DNA of 54,048 nt from positions 1 to 54,048 of the forward strand of contig CADCKR010000011.1 in the NCBI GenBank assembly GCA_902802105.1. Reading direction: 5' to 3'. The stretch comes from an uncultured Ruminococcus sp. (GTDB lineage: Bacteria; Bacillota; Clostridia; Oscillospirales; Acutalibacteraceae). Of this stretch, positions 35,268-43,085 are shown piece by piece (position 1 is the stretch's first letter; every line of letters starts with the position of its first letter). Below the pieces are notes generated by a model. The model was not told the origin of the DNA, searched no databases, and was given only the letters and a program-made list of their open reading frames with translations. Made by a program: the position numbers and the translations under genes.

Positions 35268-36821
35268 TCAGTCGGCAAGCTCTATAACATAAAGCGACTG
35301 CGGCTGCATCGTTATCTTTTTCTTTTCAATCAAAGCCCTGCCGATGGAGAACACGCATTCACCGTCAAGGTCAAGCGGAGCTGTCTGAGCCTTTTCTGTG
35401 GGATTGACGGCAATAAGGAACTTTCCTCTTCTGAACATGAACGGGTAGGTGTTCTTTTTTGCATAAACCACTTCAAAACCGCCGTCAGACTGCAGATCTT
35501 CGTTTTCGTGACGGAGCTTTATGACCTTTCTCAGCGTGTTGAGGATAGAATCCGGGTCGGCCTCGCACTTTTCTACGGTAACTGCATCATCGGATGTATC
35601 GACAGGCAGATAAAGCATCTCCTTCGGCGCAGACGAAAAGCCGCAGTTTACGCTGCTGTTCCACTGCATGGGAGTACGGGTGCCTGTTCTGCTGTAGCCG
35701 CCCTCCTTGCTGTTGAGTCCTTCCATATACTTCATGCCGATCTCATCGCCGTAGTAGAGGAAAGGAACTCCCGGCATAAGGAAAACGAACGAATAAGCTA
35801 TCTTTGCTTCAAGAGGAGTGAACATCCTTGTCATTCTCGGTGTATCATGGTTGCAGGTGATAAAGCTGATATATCCCTTGCCCTTGGTGCCCTTCAGGTC
35901 GTCAAGGTATTCATCAAGGAATTTCATAATGTCTCCCTTGCCGTTCTTGCCAAAAACAGCCCTGCATTCTCCTGTTTCCCGGTTCTTGTCACGGAAAAGA
36001 ATGCGGTAGCCGTTATCATCATGGTCGAGATAGAAATCACTGTGAAAACCTGCGCCGACTGCTACTTTCGGATTGCACCACTCGGAAACGATGGCTGCAT
36101 CGGGGAACTCCTTGTCGAGCATTTCACGTATGCTTTTCCAGACCTTGCAGGTTTCGGGCTTTTCGCCGTCCTCGCCCTTTACAAGAGAATCAGCCATATC
36201 CACACGGAAACCGTCACAGCCCATTCTGAGCCAGAAGCGCATTATGTCCTTCAAAGCTTCGCGTGTAGCGATACAGTCGGGGTCAGTAGGCTTCTTCTGC
36301 CATGCGGGATGTGTTATCTTGTTGAAGCCATAGTTAAGAGCAGGCTGTGAGCTGAAATAGTTTACCATATAATTGCCGTCACGTGGTGTTATACCGCAGA
36401 GAAGCCTGTACTGCGGCGGAGCCTCCCACACACAGTCAGTCCAGATATATCTGCCGCTGAACTCGTTCTTTTCAGCCTGCTTGCTCTTCAGGAACCACTC
36501 GTTCTGATCTGATGTATGTCCGGGAACAAGGTCAAGCAGTATGCGTATGCCTTTTTTGTGAGCGACCTCAAAAAGGTGCTTCAGATCTTCGTTGGTGCCG
36601 TATCTCTCAGCTACCTTATAATAATTCCTGACGTCGTAGCCGGCATCCATAAAAGGCGAATCATATACAGGGTTCAGCCATACAGCGTTGCATCCAAGGC
36701 TCTTTACATAGTCTAACTTGGATATAATACCGTTGATGTCGCCGATACCGTCACCGTTGCTGTCACAGTAGGTCTGCGGATAGATCTCATAGAAAACTGC
36801 GTCCTTTAACCAATCTGGCAT
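35268..36821 (-). CDS. GH13 alpha-amylase family glycosidase, intracellular
   Basis: 517 residues, CGGAGG upstream. No signal peptide, so it probably acts on imported maltodextrins or other alpha-glucosides. The (beta/alpha)8 barrel starts KDAVFYEIYPQTYCDSNGDG. Conserved regions: DLVPGHTS (I), GFRVDMAD with the nucleophile Asp (II), IVSEW with the acid/base Glu (III), and CNHDTPR (IV). A C-terminal beta domain ends MQPQSLYVIEL. Length fits oligo-1,6-glucosidase or alpha-glucosidase types; exact specificity is not readable here. It is a single gene with its own promoter. Confidence 0.88.
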   Translation of the reverse strand: MPDWLKDAVFYEIYPQTYCDSNGDGIGDINGIISKLDYVKSLGCNAVWLNPVYDSPFMDAGYDVRNYYKVAERYGTNEDLKHLFEVAHKKGIRILLDLVPGHTSDQNEWFLKSKQAEKNEFSGRYIWTDCVWEAPPQYRLLCGITPRDGNYMVNYFSSQPALNYGFNKITHPAWQKKPTDPDCIATREALKDIMRFWLRMGCDGFRVDMADSLVKGEDGEKPETCKVWKSIREMLDKEFPDAAIVSEWCNPKVAVGAGFHSDFYLDHDDNGYRILFRDKNRETGECRAVFGKNGKGDIMKFLDEYLDDLKGTKGKGYISFITCNHDTPRMTRMFTPLEAKIAYSFVFLMPGVPFLYYGDEIGMKYMEGLNSKEGGYSRTGTRTPMQWNSSVNCGFSSAPKEMLYLPVDTSDDAVTVEKCEADPDSILNTLRKVIKLRHENEDLQSDGGFEVVYAKKNTYPFMFRRGKFLIAVNPTEKAQTAPLDLDGECVFSIGRALIEKKKITMQPQSLYVIELAD

Positions 36822-36854
36822 AATAAAAACCTCCGATACAGGTAATTTTTATAC

Positions 36855-36883
36855 ATTATACCATATACCGGAGATCGTTGCAA
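36855..36883 (-). promoter_or_regulatory. Promoter of the GH13 gene
   Basis: Minus strand: TTGCAA (36883-36878), 17-bp spacer, TATAAT (36860-36855). No catabolite-response element was identified by eye. Confidence 0.7.
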
Positions 36884-36902
36884 TAGATTTCGACAATAAT
36901 AC

Positions 36903-36946
36903 CACGGAAATCAATTTTGGTCGGGGACTTTCAAATGAAAGCCCCC
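36903..36946. repeat. ACGGAAATCAATTTT repeat followed by a 10-bp hairpin
   Basis: CACGGAAATCAATTTT (36903-36918) recurs as CACGGAGATCAATTTT at 38330-38345 and inverted at 41712-41727. A hairpin follows: GGGGACTTTC (36923-36932) with GAAAGCCCCC (36937-36946), loop AAAT. There is no clear T-tract. Confidence 0.55.
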
Positions 36947-37032
36947 CGAAAGCTGAGCGGGAACTTTTAGAAACTCATGTCCATTCAGAACTATATCGGC
37001 ACGGGCTTTCTTTGTGCGGTGCTGCCTTGAAT

Positions 37033-38172
37033 TCAAGTACCGGAGTTATGATCTATCATTGCAGCATAGTGCTCCTGTTCGCTCTGAGGTATTTCAAGCG
37101 CCTCCATTGCCTGATGTGCATTCCATTTCATGGTTTTCATAAGCTTTTCTATGCTTGACAGTATGCCTTTTTCCATGCCCTTAGCCATGCCTTTTTCCAT
37201 GCCCTTAGCCATGCCTTTTTCCATGCCCTTAGCCATGCCTTTTTCCATGCCTTTAGCCATGCCTTTTTCCATGCCCTTAGCCATGCCTTTTTCCATACCT
37301 TTAGCCATGCCTTTAGCCATGCCCTTAGCCATGCCTTTTTCCATGCCTTTAGCCATGCCCTTCATTTCAACAGCCATACCAAGATTACACATTTCAAGCA
37401 CCTCCTCGTCTATCTGCTTTGTCATAGGTATCCTGAACTCATCTTTAAGGATCTGTTTTCTTGTTTCAACAGATTCGGTCGTTGAGAGCAGAGTGCTCAA
37501 AAGCCTTATAAGCTCATTTCTGTTATCCGTGCCCTCATCATTCAATGATATGATGATAGCCTTCATTTTGTCATAGTTTTCAACGTCTTCATCGACTCTG
37601 CCTAAAACCTTCTGCTGTGTAAATCCGTATTCTGCAATAGAATTCCTGTTTTCATTCTTCGGATCGGGACATATCCATATCGAATAGACCTTTTGTATTT
37701 TTTCATAATCCGAATGCGTGAAAACCGTGCCCTTTTGCCGTGATATGAGGCGGGCAAGATAGTATATGGCTCTTGTCACAACAGAATACGAAAGACTTAT
37801 ATTTACCTGGATTTCTATATTGATAACCATTCTGATCATTTTCCGGGTATCAGGAGCAATGGCGTCAAATACCAGATCATAGCGTACCAGTCCTTCGTTT
37901 TCTGACAGATCTTCAGTATCAGAGCCGATTATGCTCATATCTGCATCAGGCACATCCTGGTCAACAGATATCTCATTCATGCGGACTTCACCGACAAAGC
38001 AGTTCTCTATGATATAGTCTCTGTCATACGCTTTGAATTCTTCAACACAGTTTTTCATTATTTCTGCAAGAATAACGCGATGCTTTATCAGCTTTTTTGC
38101 TGCTGCATCAAGCCTTGCCCTTGCCTGTGCCGCAGTCATGCTCATTGCAAGTTCTGTAACAATATCTGACAT
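37033..38172 (-). CDS. PD-(D/E)XK nuclease-family (Rpn/transposase-like) protein with GMxKG repeats
   Basis: 379 residues. The ATG at 38172 (MSDIV) has GGAG 9 nt before it; an ATG at 38181 is only one base from that site. The core has VRYDLVFDAIAP and then VINIEIQVN, the D..ExQ pattern of PD-(D/E)XK nucleases. The family is widely annotated as transposase-like or recombination-promoting nuclease (Rpn). From about residue 270 the chain runs into a string of GMAKGMEKG units, then a short helical tail (WNAHQAMEALEIPQSEQEHY). No transposon ends of the usual kind frame it, but a 16-bp direct repeat lies on each side. Confidence 0.75.
   Translation of the reverse strand: MSDIVTELAMSMTAAQARARLDAAAKKLIKHRVILAEIMKNCVEEFKAYDRDYIIENCFVGEVRMNEISVDQDVPDADMSIIGSDTEDLSENEGLVRYDLVFDAIAPDTRKMIRMVINIEIQVNISLSYSVVTRAIYYLARLISRQKGTVFTHSDYEKIQKVYSIWICPDPKNENRNSIAEYGFTQQKVLGRVDEDVENYDKMKAIIISLNDEGTDNRNELIRLLSTLLSTTESVETRKQILKDEFRIPMTKQIDEEVLEMCNLGMAVEMKGMAKGMEKGMAKGMAKGMAKGMEKGMAKGMEKGMAKGMEKGMAKGMEKGMAKGMEKGMAKGMEKGILSSIEKLMKTMKWNAHQAMEALEIPQSEQEHYAAMIDHNSGT
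37160..37365 (-). repeat. 24-bp tandem repeat coding for GMAKGMEKG
   Basis: About eight copies of a 24-bp unit, with 12-bp sub-repeats, encode GMAKGMEK. Unit order (AKG or EKG) varies, as expected from slippage. Confidence 0.9.
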
Positions 38173-38327
38173 AAATATCATCTCCGTTTGATTCTATAAT
38201 ACCATATTATCCGGGATTTGTAAAGAAACTCTTTTGCAAAAAAGGCCTCTCAGCCGGATATCTGACAGTTTTTTTGTATCAATTATCGTATGCTTTTAAC
38301 GAGCAGAGGATCGTTTCAGCGCTGTAT

Positions 38328-38372
38328 CACACGGAGATCAATTTTCAAACGGGAAAATTTTTTCACCGTGTA
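38328..38372. repeat. Imperfect hairpin containing the ACGGAGATCAATTTT repeat
   Basis: ACACGGAGATCAATTTTC pairs imperfectly with GAAAATTTTTTCACCGTGT. Part of the 322-bp gap between the divergent nuclease-like and beta-helix genes. The rest of that gap holds only the promoter at 38418. Confidence 0.5.
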
Positions 38373-38417
38373 ACTTGCCTGATAAAATTGATTTTTGCTA
38401 CTATATTATGTAAATTC

Positions 38418-38446
38418 TTGACAAAATTATTTCCATAGTTTATAAT
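38418..38446 (+). promoter_or_regulatory. Consensus promoter of the beta-helix protein gene
   Basis: Perfect TTGACA (38418-38423), 17-bp spacer, perfect TATAAT (38441-38446), about 48 bp before the start codon. Confidence 0.85.
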
Positions 38447-38494
38447 AATACTGACATTATTTGCTATTATAGTATCTTTAAAGGAGAAAAGTTG

Positions 38495-40654
38495 ATGAAA
38501 CAAAAAAATAACAGAAAATTGATCTCGGTGCTATTATATGCCGCTGTGCTGACAGCAATTATACCATTATGTATGCTGGCGGCTTTTCATTTTTCTGCGA
38601 TGGATGCATCGGCAGCAGGCAATGCCGTATATGAGCAGAGTGACGGCACTGTTGTAATAAACGGAAAAAACGGCGCGACTGATTCTGACCTGCAGGCAGC
38701 ACTGTGGAAATACAGCGATCCTTATTACAGACAAAACGGCAGAACGACTATAAAAATCGTGGGCAGGCTATGCATAAACAAAACTGTGATCCTTTGTGAT
38801 GGCATTGACATAAACGCCGAAAACGCTGTGATAACCGGTACGGCAGACCTGTTTTTTTCATCCTATGAGAACAGCGGCATAGGCTTCAAGGGCGGAACAT
38901 GGAAGCTGAAAGACGGTTCAAGGCTGATGAAGCTTTCAAGGACTTATGACATACAGCTTGATTCACTCACCGTTACCGGAGGCGGCTCGTTTGACTACGG
39001 AAATGTTATGCTCTACAGCTCAGGCAATGTCGTTATAAGGGACTGTAAATTCAGCAATACGACAAGTCAGGTCATATTTGCACACAGCAGCAGCAGCGTG
39101 ATATTTCTGCGCAACCGCATATATAACGCAAACGGCCACGGCATCTATGTTTACGGCGGTCTGAACGATGCAAACGGCAGGCTGACGGATTTCAGGTCGC
39201 CGAATATAAGCATCCTCGGCAATGACATAAAAGACGCCTGCGGTGACGGCATCAAGTGTGTACGCTGCGGAGACGGCTGCATAATCTCCGGCAATACCGT
39301 CCGCTCTGTTACGCTGAACAGTGAGCTTGACTATGACGACCTGAAGGATGCTGCGCGTTCAGGCGTAGGTATTATGGTAATGGAATGCAGCGGCATGAAG
39401 GTAGGGGAGACCTGCTATTATGACAACGGAAAATTCGGCGGCAATGTTGTATCATCCGTTGAAAATTACGGTATGCACGTCAACCTTTCCGACAACACCC
39501 TGATTACAAACAACAGCTTTACGGATATCGGCTCGGACGGCATACACAACACAGCATCATCAAGAACGACTGTGCGCGGCTGCTCCTTTGTCCGCTGCGG
39601 AGATGTGGGCATTTTCCTTACTCCGGGTCCTGTGGATGAGGTCGAATCCGACAAAAGGAACAGCATAGATTCTGTACTGAAAGATAATCACATTGAAAGC
39701 TGCGGCAGCTTCGGCATAGAAATATCAAGCGCCATGAGCGTTACCCTGACAAACAACACTCAGGTAAAATGCAAGGATTACGGTGTTTACTGCATCAGCT
39801 CAAGGTACATTTCGATCTCGGAAAACGGCACTGCCGATACAAAAACACGCAACGGCTCCGGTATCGGATATAACAAGGCGTCATACGGAATAAACATCTA
39901 TAACGACCACATTATTGATATCAGTCTTAACAAGGGGCTGCTTTCGCTTGGAGTAGGTGAGAGCTTCCGCCTGAAAGCAAAGCTCATAAATTCTCACGGT
40001 GACAGCGTAACATGGCGTACCTCGGCGCCGTCGATAGTTTCGGTATCTCAGACAGGTGCTGTCAAGGCGCTGAAAAAGGGTACCGCTTATGTTACCGCGC
40101 GTTCATCAGACGGCGTTGAGACCTGCTGTAAGATAATAGTCAGGAATGCGCCCGCTTCTATAAAGCTTACAAAGAGCACTGTAACGATAGGCGCAGGGGA
40201 GAAGTATTCGCTCGACTGTGAGATCTCTCCTGCTGATGCGTCTTCTGCGCGCACGTTCAGCAGCAGCAACAGCAGCATAGTAAAAATGACGCGCACAGAC
40301 TGGCGCGGTGAGTTTGTGGGCGTAAAGCCGGGTGTTGCTTATGTTACTGTCAAGACCTACAACGGCATGAAAGCGACCTGCAAGGTAATAGTCAAGGCTG
40401 CTCCGGGCTGGGTATCTCTCAGCAAGAAGTCAATGACCATAAAAGTAGGTCAGAGTGCAAGCATAAGCGCACTTCTCGCGCCGGATGCGGCGAGTGCTTC
40501 AAGAACCTACCGTTCAAACAAAAGCAGCGTTGTCAAAATGACAAAAACAAGCTGGATCGGCACATTCAAGGCGGAGAAGCCGGGCACTGCATGGATAACT
40601 GTACGCACCTATAACGGCAAGGAATCAAGCTGCAAGGTCACTGTAATAAAATAA
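38495..40654 (+). CDS. Secreted right-handed beta-helix protein with three Ig-like (Big2) domains
   Basis: 719 residues. The ATG at 38495 follows AAAGGAG by 8 nt; the adjacent TTG is less well spaced. A signal peptide is clear (basic start, hydrophobic core, AMDASAAG). Residues about 45-475 are parallel beta-helix repeats with NNSFTDIGSDGIHNT- and GNDIKDACGDGIKC-type turns, as in pectate lyase-like or polysaccharide-processing proteins. Three Big2 domains follow (about 475-555, 557-640, 642-719), opening with LGVGESFRLKA, IGAGEKYSLDC and IKVGQSASISA. No dockerin or sortase motif. Likely a secreted polysaccharide-binding or lyase protein; catalytic residues could not be picked out. Confidence 0.8.
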   Translation: MKQKNNRKLISVLLYAAVLTAIIPLCMLAAFHFSAMDASAAGNAVYEQSDGTVVINGKNGATDSDLQAALWKYSDPYYRQNGRTTIKIVGRLCINKTVILCDGIDINAENAVITGTADLFFSSYENSGIGFKGGTWKLKDGSRLMKLSRTYDIQLDSLTVTGGGSFDYGNVMLYSSGNVVIRDCKFSNTTSQVIFAHSSSSVIFLRNRIYNANGHGIYVYGGLNDANGRLTDFRSPNISILGNDIKDACGDGIKCVRCGDGCIISGNTVRSVTLNSELDYDDLKDAARSGVGIMVMECSGMKVGETCYYDNGKFGGNVVSSVENYGMHVNLSDNTLITNNSFTDIGSDGIHNTASSRTTVRGCSFVRCGDVGIFLTPGPVDEVESDKRNSIDSVLKDNHIESCGSFGIEISSAMSVTLTNNTQVKCKDYGVYCISSRYISISENGTADTKTRNGSGIGYNKASYGINIYNDHIIDISLNKGLLSLGVGESFRLKAKLINSHGDSVTWRTSAPSIVSVSQTGAVKALKKGTAYVTARSSDGVETCCKIIVRNAPASIKLTKSTVTIGAGEKYSLDCEISPADASSARTFSSSNSSIVKMTRTDWRGEFVGVKPGVAYVTVKTYNGMKATCKVIVKAAPGWVSLSKKSMTIKVGQSASISALLAPDAASASRTYRSNKSSVVKMTKTSWIGTFKAEKPGTAWITVRTYNGKESSCKVTVIK

Positions 40655-40670
40655 ATATGGAGGTATACAA

Positions 40671-41606
40671 ATGGCTGTAGAAAAACGAAAAGCAAGATCA
40701 CTTATGATGAAGCTGATATACAAAAAGACGGAACAGATGTTCAGAGATTTTTCCTTCGGCGGAGGAATGGAGAACACCAACTGGGCTGAGATCCGCTCAA
40801 ATATGGAGGAGCGCGAAAAGAAGCGCCATAAAAAGAACTGTACTGTTACAAAGCGCAAGGAGATCGCCGGAGTGCCGGTAGATATAGTAGCGGCTGTCGG
40901 TTCAAAAAACGATGACGTTATAATATATCTTCACGGAGGAGCCTTTGTCCTTGGCATTGCATCCTATCAGCGGATGTATGCGGAATTTCTGGCATCAAGG
41001 ACAGGCCGGCCTGTTGTGATGGTCGATTATTCGCTTGCGCCCGAGCATCCCTATCCTGCGGGGCTTGATGACTGCTATATGGTCTACAAAGCGATAAGGG
41101 AGCAGCGTCCGGACAAGAGGATAACTCTTGCCGGCGACAGCGCAGGCGCAGGGCTTTGTGTTTCTCTGACGATGCGGCTCAAAATGAGAGGTGAGCAGCT
41201 CCCGGACTTTCTTGTACTCCATTCGCCTGTTGTTGATCTGAGCGATTCGCTTGACAGGTCAATAAACGAGGATATAAACAATGATTTTATTGTAAAGCGC
41301 GGCGCAGGAAATACGCTGAATACGCTTTACATCGGTGATGCAGACCCGAAGAATGTCGAGCTCTCACCATACACAGGCGACTTTCACGGCTTTCCTCCTA
41401 CTTACATCACCTGCGAGCTGCATGAGAGCCTTTATGCGGATGCCATCTGGCTTGACAGTGAGCTTGAAGAAGTCGGCGTGCCCGTCAGAACTATAGAAAT
41501 GGACGGTGCTTTTCACACTTACGGAACACTCGGATATCTTACGCTTGAAACCGCCCGCATCAATCGAGAGATAATCAGCCGCATCGTTGAAAGCGGAAAA
41601 TCATAA
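40671..41606 (+). CDS. Alpha/beta hydrolase, HSL-type esterase
   Basis: 311 residues, GGAGG upstream, no signal peptide. It has the HSL-family oxyanion motif YLHGGAF, a YSLAPEHPYPAGLDD segment, the nucleophile Ser in GDSAGAG, and a late His in GAFHTYG. Residues 1-75 form a charged N-terminal cap with a poly-basic stretch (EREKKRHKKN). It hydrolyses short-chain or aryl esters in the family; natural substrate unknown, possibly acetylated sugar or small ester. It follows the beta-helix gene by 16 bp and may be co-transcribed. Confidence 0.85.
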   Translation: MAVEKRKARSLMMKLIYKKTEQMFRDFSFGGGMENTNWAEIRSNMEEREKKRHKKNCTVTKRKEIAGVPVDIVAAVGSKNDDVIIYLHGGAFVLGIASYQRMYAEFLASRTGRPVVMVDYSLAPEHPYPAGLDDCYMVYKAIREQRPDKRITLAGDSAGAGLCVSLTMRLKMRGEQLPDFLVLHSPVVDLSDSLDRSINEDINNDFIVKRGAGNTLNTLYIGDADPKNVELSPYTGDFHGFPPTYITCELHESLYADAIWLDSELEEVGVPVRTIEMDGAFHTYGTLGYLTLETARINREIISRIVESGKS

Positions 41607-41624
41607 AAAGCCGCACAAGTATAC

Positions 41625-41702
41625 ATTTTTTATGGTTACACTGGGGGAACCCTTTTCCGGCGGAAAAAAAGGTTATCCACCGTACCCCCTTCCTAAAACC
41701 GC
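41625..41702 (-). repeat. Dispersed repeat, AGGAAGGGG family, copy 2 (inverted)
   Basis: Read on the minus strand, AGGAAGGGGGTACGGTGGAT leads into an AACCTTTTTTT/AAAAGGGTT hairpin, aligned with the copy at 5677-5740. The loop differs (CGCC instead of ACTT) while the stem is kept. The flank ATTTTTTATGGTTACACTG (41625-41643) recurs at 53841-53859. Confidence 0.65.
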
Positions 41703-41737
41703 TGAATTTTGAAAATTGATTTCCGTGGGATAGTTCA

Positions 41738-41814
41738 TCAGCGTGTGTTAATAAAAACCGCTAAAAAAATAAATCAGCGTGTGCTAAGAAGTTCTTTCAA
41801 AGCACCGCTGATTT
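41738..41814. repeat. Dispersed hairpin repeat (AATCAGCG family), half copy plus full copy
   Basis: A partial unit, ATCAGCGTGTGTTAAT (from 41738), precedes a full one at 41771-41814: AAATCAGCG..GTGCT pairs with AGCACCGCTGATTT over about 14 bp. It lies between the convergent esterase and dapL genes, as the copy at 32157 does between another convergent pair. It may terminate both. Confidence 0.7.
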
Positions 41815-41846
41815 GTGTTATGTCTACGGCAATGACTGCCGGTGTG

Positions 41847-43025
41847 TCAGGAAAGCAGAGATTTTATGCGCTCAACGGCTTCTGCGGTTTTTTCGTGAGA
41901 GTTGAAGGACGTAAGACGGAAAAATCCGTTGCCGCAGCTGCCGAAGCCCTCGCCGGGTGTGCCGACTACTGCGGCATTCTTCAGCAAATAATCAAAAAAT
42001 TCCCATCCGCTCATGGAGAACGGACACTTCATCCAGATGTACGGCGAATTCTTTCCGCCGGTGTAGTAGATGCCAAGCTCGTCAAGCATACTGCCGATGA
42101 GTGCGGCGTTTTCGTGGTAATATTCAATATTGCTGCGGCACTGACGCTGCCCTTCGGGACTGAAAACAGCCGCTGCGCCGCATTGTACAGCCCATGAAAC
42201 ACCGTTGAACTTTGTGGCCTGACGCCTGTACCAGAGGTCGTGGAGCTTCTTGCCCTCACGGATAAGCTCGTGCGGAACTATCGTGTAGCCGCAGCGTACA
42301 CCGGTAAAGCCTGCTGTCTTTGAGAGCGAACAAAGCTCGATCGCACAGTAGCGGGCGTTTTCTACAGCATAAATAGAGCGCGGAAGTCCCTCGCTGATAA
42401 ATGCTTCGTATGCGGCATCATAAAGTATGATAGCATCGTTTTCAAGAGCATAGTTTACCCATTCGGTAAGCTGCTCTTTGTTGTATGCGGCTCCGGTCGG
42501 GTTGTTCGGTGAGCAGAGATAGATTATATCCGCTTTTATTTTCTTGTTCGGCATAGGCAGAAAATGCTCGCTTTCGCCCGACGGCGCATAAATTATATTC
42601 CTGCCTGCCATGATGTTTGCGTCAACATATACCGGATATACCGGGTCGGGAATGAGCACTGTATTATCTTGTGAAAAAATATCCCCGATATTGCCGCAGT
42701 CGGATTTCGCGCCGTCAGAGATAAACACCTCGTCCGGCTGCACGATAACTCCGAAGCTCTGATAATAGTCCGAAACGGCACTGCGCGCGAAATCATAGCC
42801 CTCATATTCCGGATATCCCTTGAAGGTGCTCTGATGCAGGAAATCATCGCAGGCTTTTTTCATTGCATCAACTACAACAGGCGCAAGCGGCAGGGTAACG
42901 TCACCGATGCCCAGACGTATCACATTCTTGTCGGGATTGGCTGCGATAAATTCATTCGTAAGCCTTGAAACATCAGCAAAGAGATAATTCGGCACAAGGT
43001 TGTTGAAATTGCTGTTTATCTTCAT
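41847..43025 (-). CDS. dapL: LL-diaminopimelate aminotransferase
   Basis: 392 residues, AGGAG upstream. It is a PLP enzyme that converts tetrahydrodipicolinate directly to LL-diaminopimelate using glutamate as donor, for lysine and peptidoglycan. Family marks: NYLFADVSRL near the start, IRLGIGDVTLPLAP, CSPNNPTGAAY, and the PLP lysine in SLSKTAGFTGVRCGYT. Normal length. It is the last gene of the gltB-gltD-dapL run; the link fits, since it consumes the glutamate those genes make. Confidence 0.93.
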   Translation of the reverse strand: MKINSNFNNLVPNYLFADVSRLTNEFIAANPDKNVIRLGIGDVTLPLAPVVVDAMKKACDDFLHQSTFKGYPEYEGYDFARSAVSDYYQSFGVIVQPDEVFISDGAKSDCGNIGDIFSQDNTVLIPDPVYPVYVDANIMAGRNIIYAPSGESEHFLPMPNKKIKADIIYLCSPNNPTGAAYNKEQLTEWVNYALENDAIILYDAAYEAFISEGLPRSIYAVENARYCAIELCSLSKTAGFTGVRCGYTIVPHELIREGKKLHDLWYRRQATKFNGVSWAVQCGAAAVFSPEGQRQCRSNIEYYHENAALIGSMLDELGIYYTGGKNSPYIWMKCPFSMSGWEFFDYLLKNAAVVGTPGEGFGSCGNGFFRLTSFNSHEKTAEAVERIKSLLS

Positions 43026-43085
43026 ATAATTAACACTCCTAAATCAAAGTTCAGCAGCAAGAGCCCTGCCGCCGAAAAAAGCGGA

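Noticed and set aside
35247-36350. Plus-strand frame of 367 codons across the GH13 gene
   Set aside because: No start signal and no family match; the minus-strand GH13 protein has all catalytic motifs.
37160-37365. CRISPR array
   Set aside because: The repeats are contiguous 24-bp coding units without spacers. No array or cas gene was seen anywhere in the window.
37033-38172. Complete insertion sequence around the nuclease-like gene
   Set aside because: No terminal inverted repeats or target duplications of the usual kind flank it; only the 16-bp direct repeats were found and are reported as a finding.
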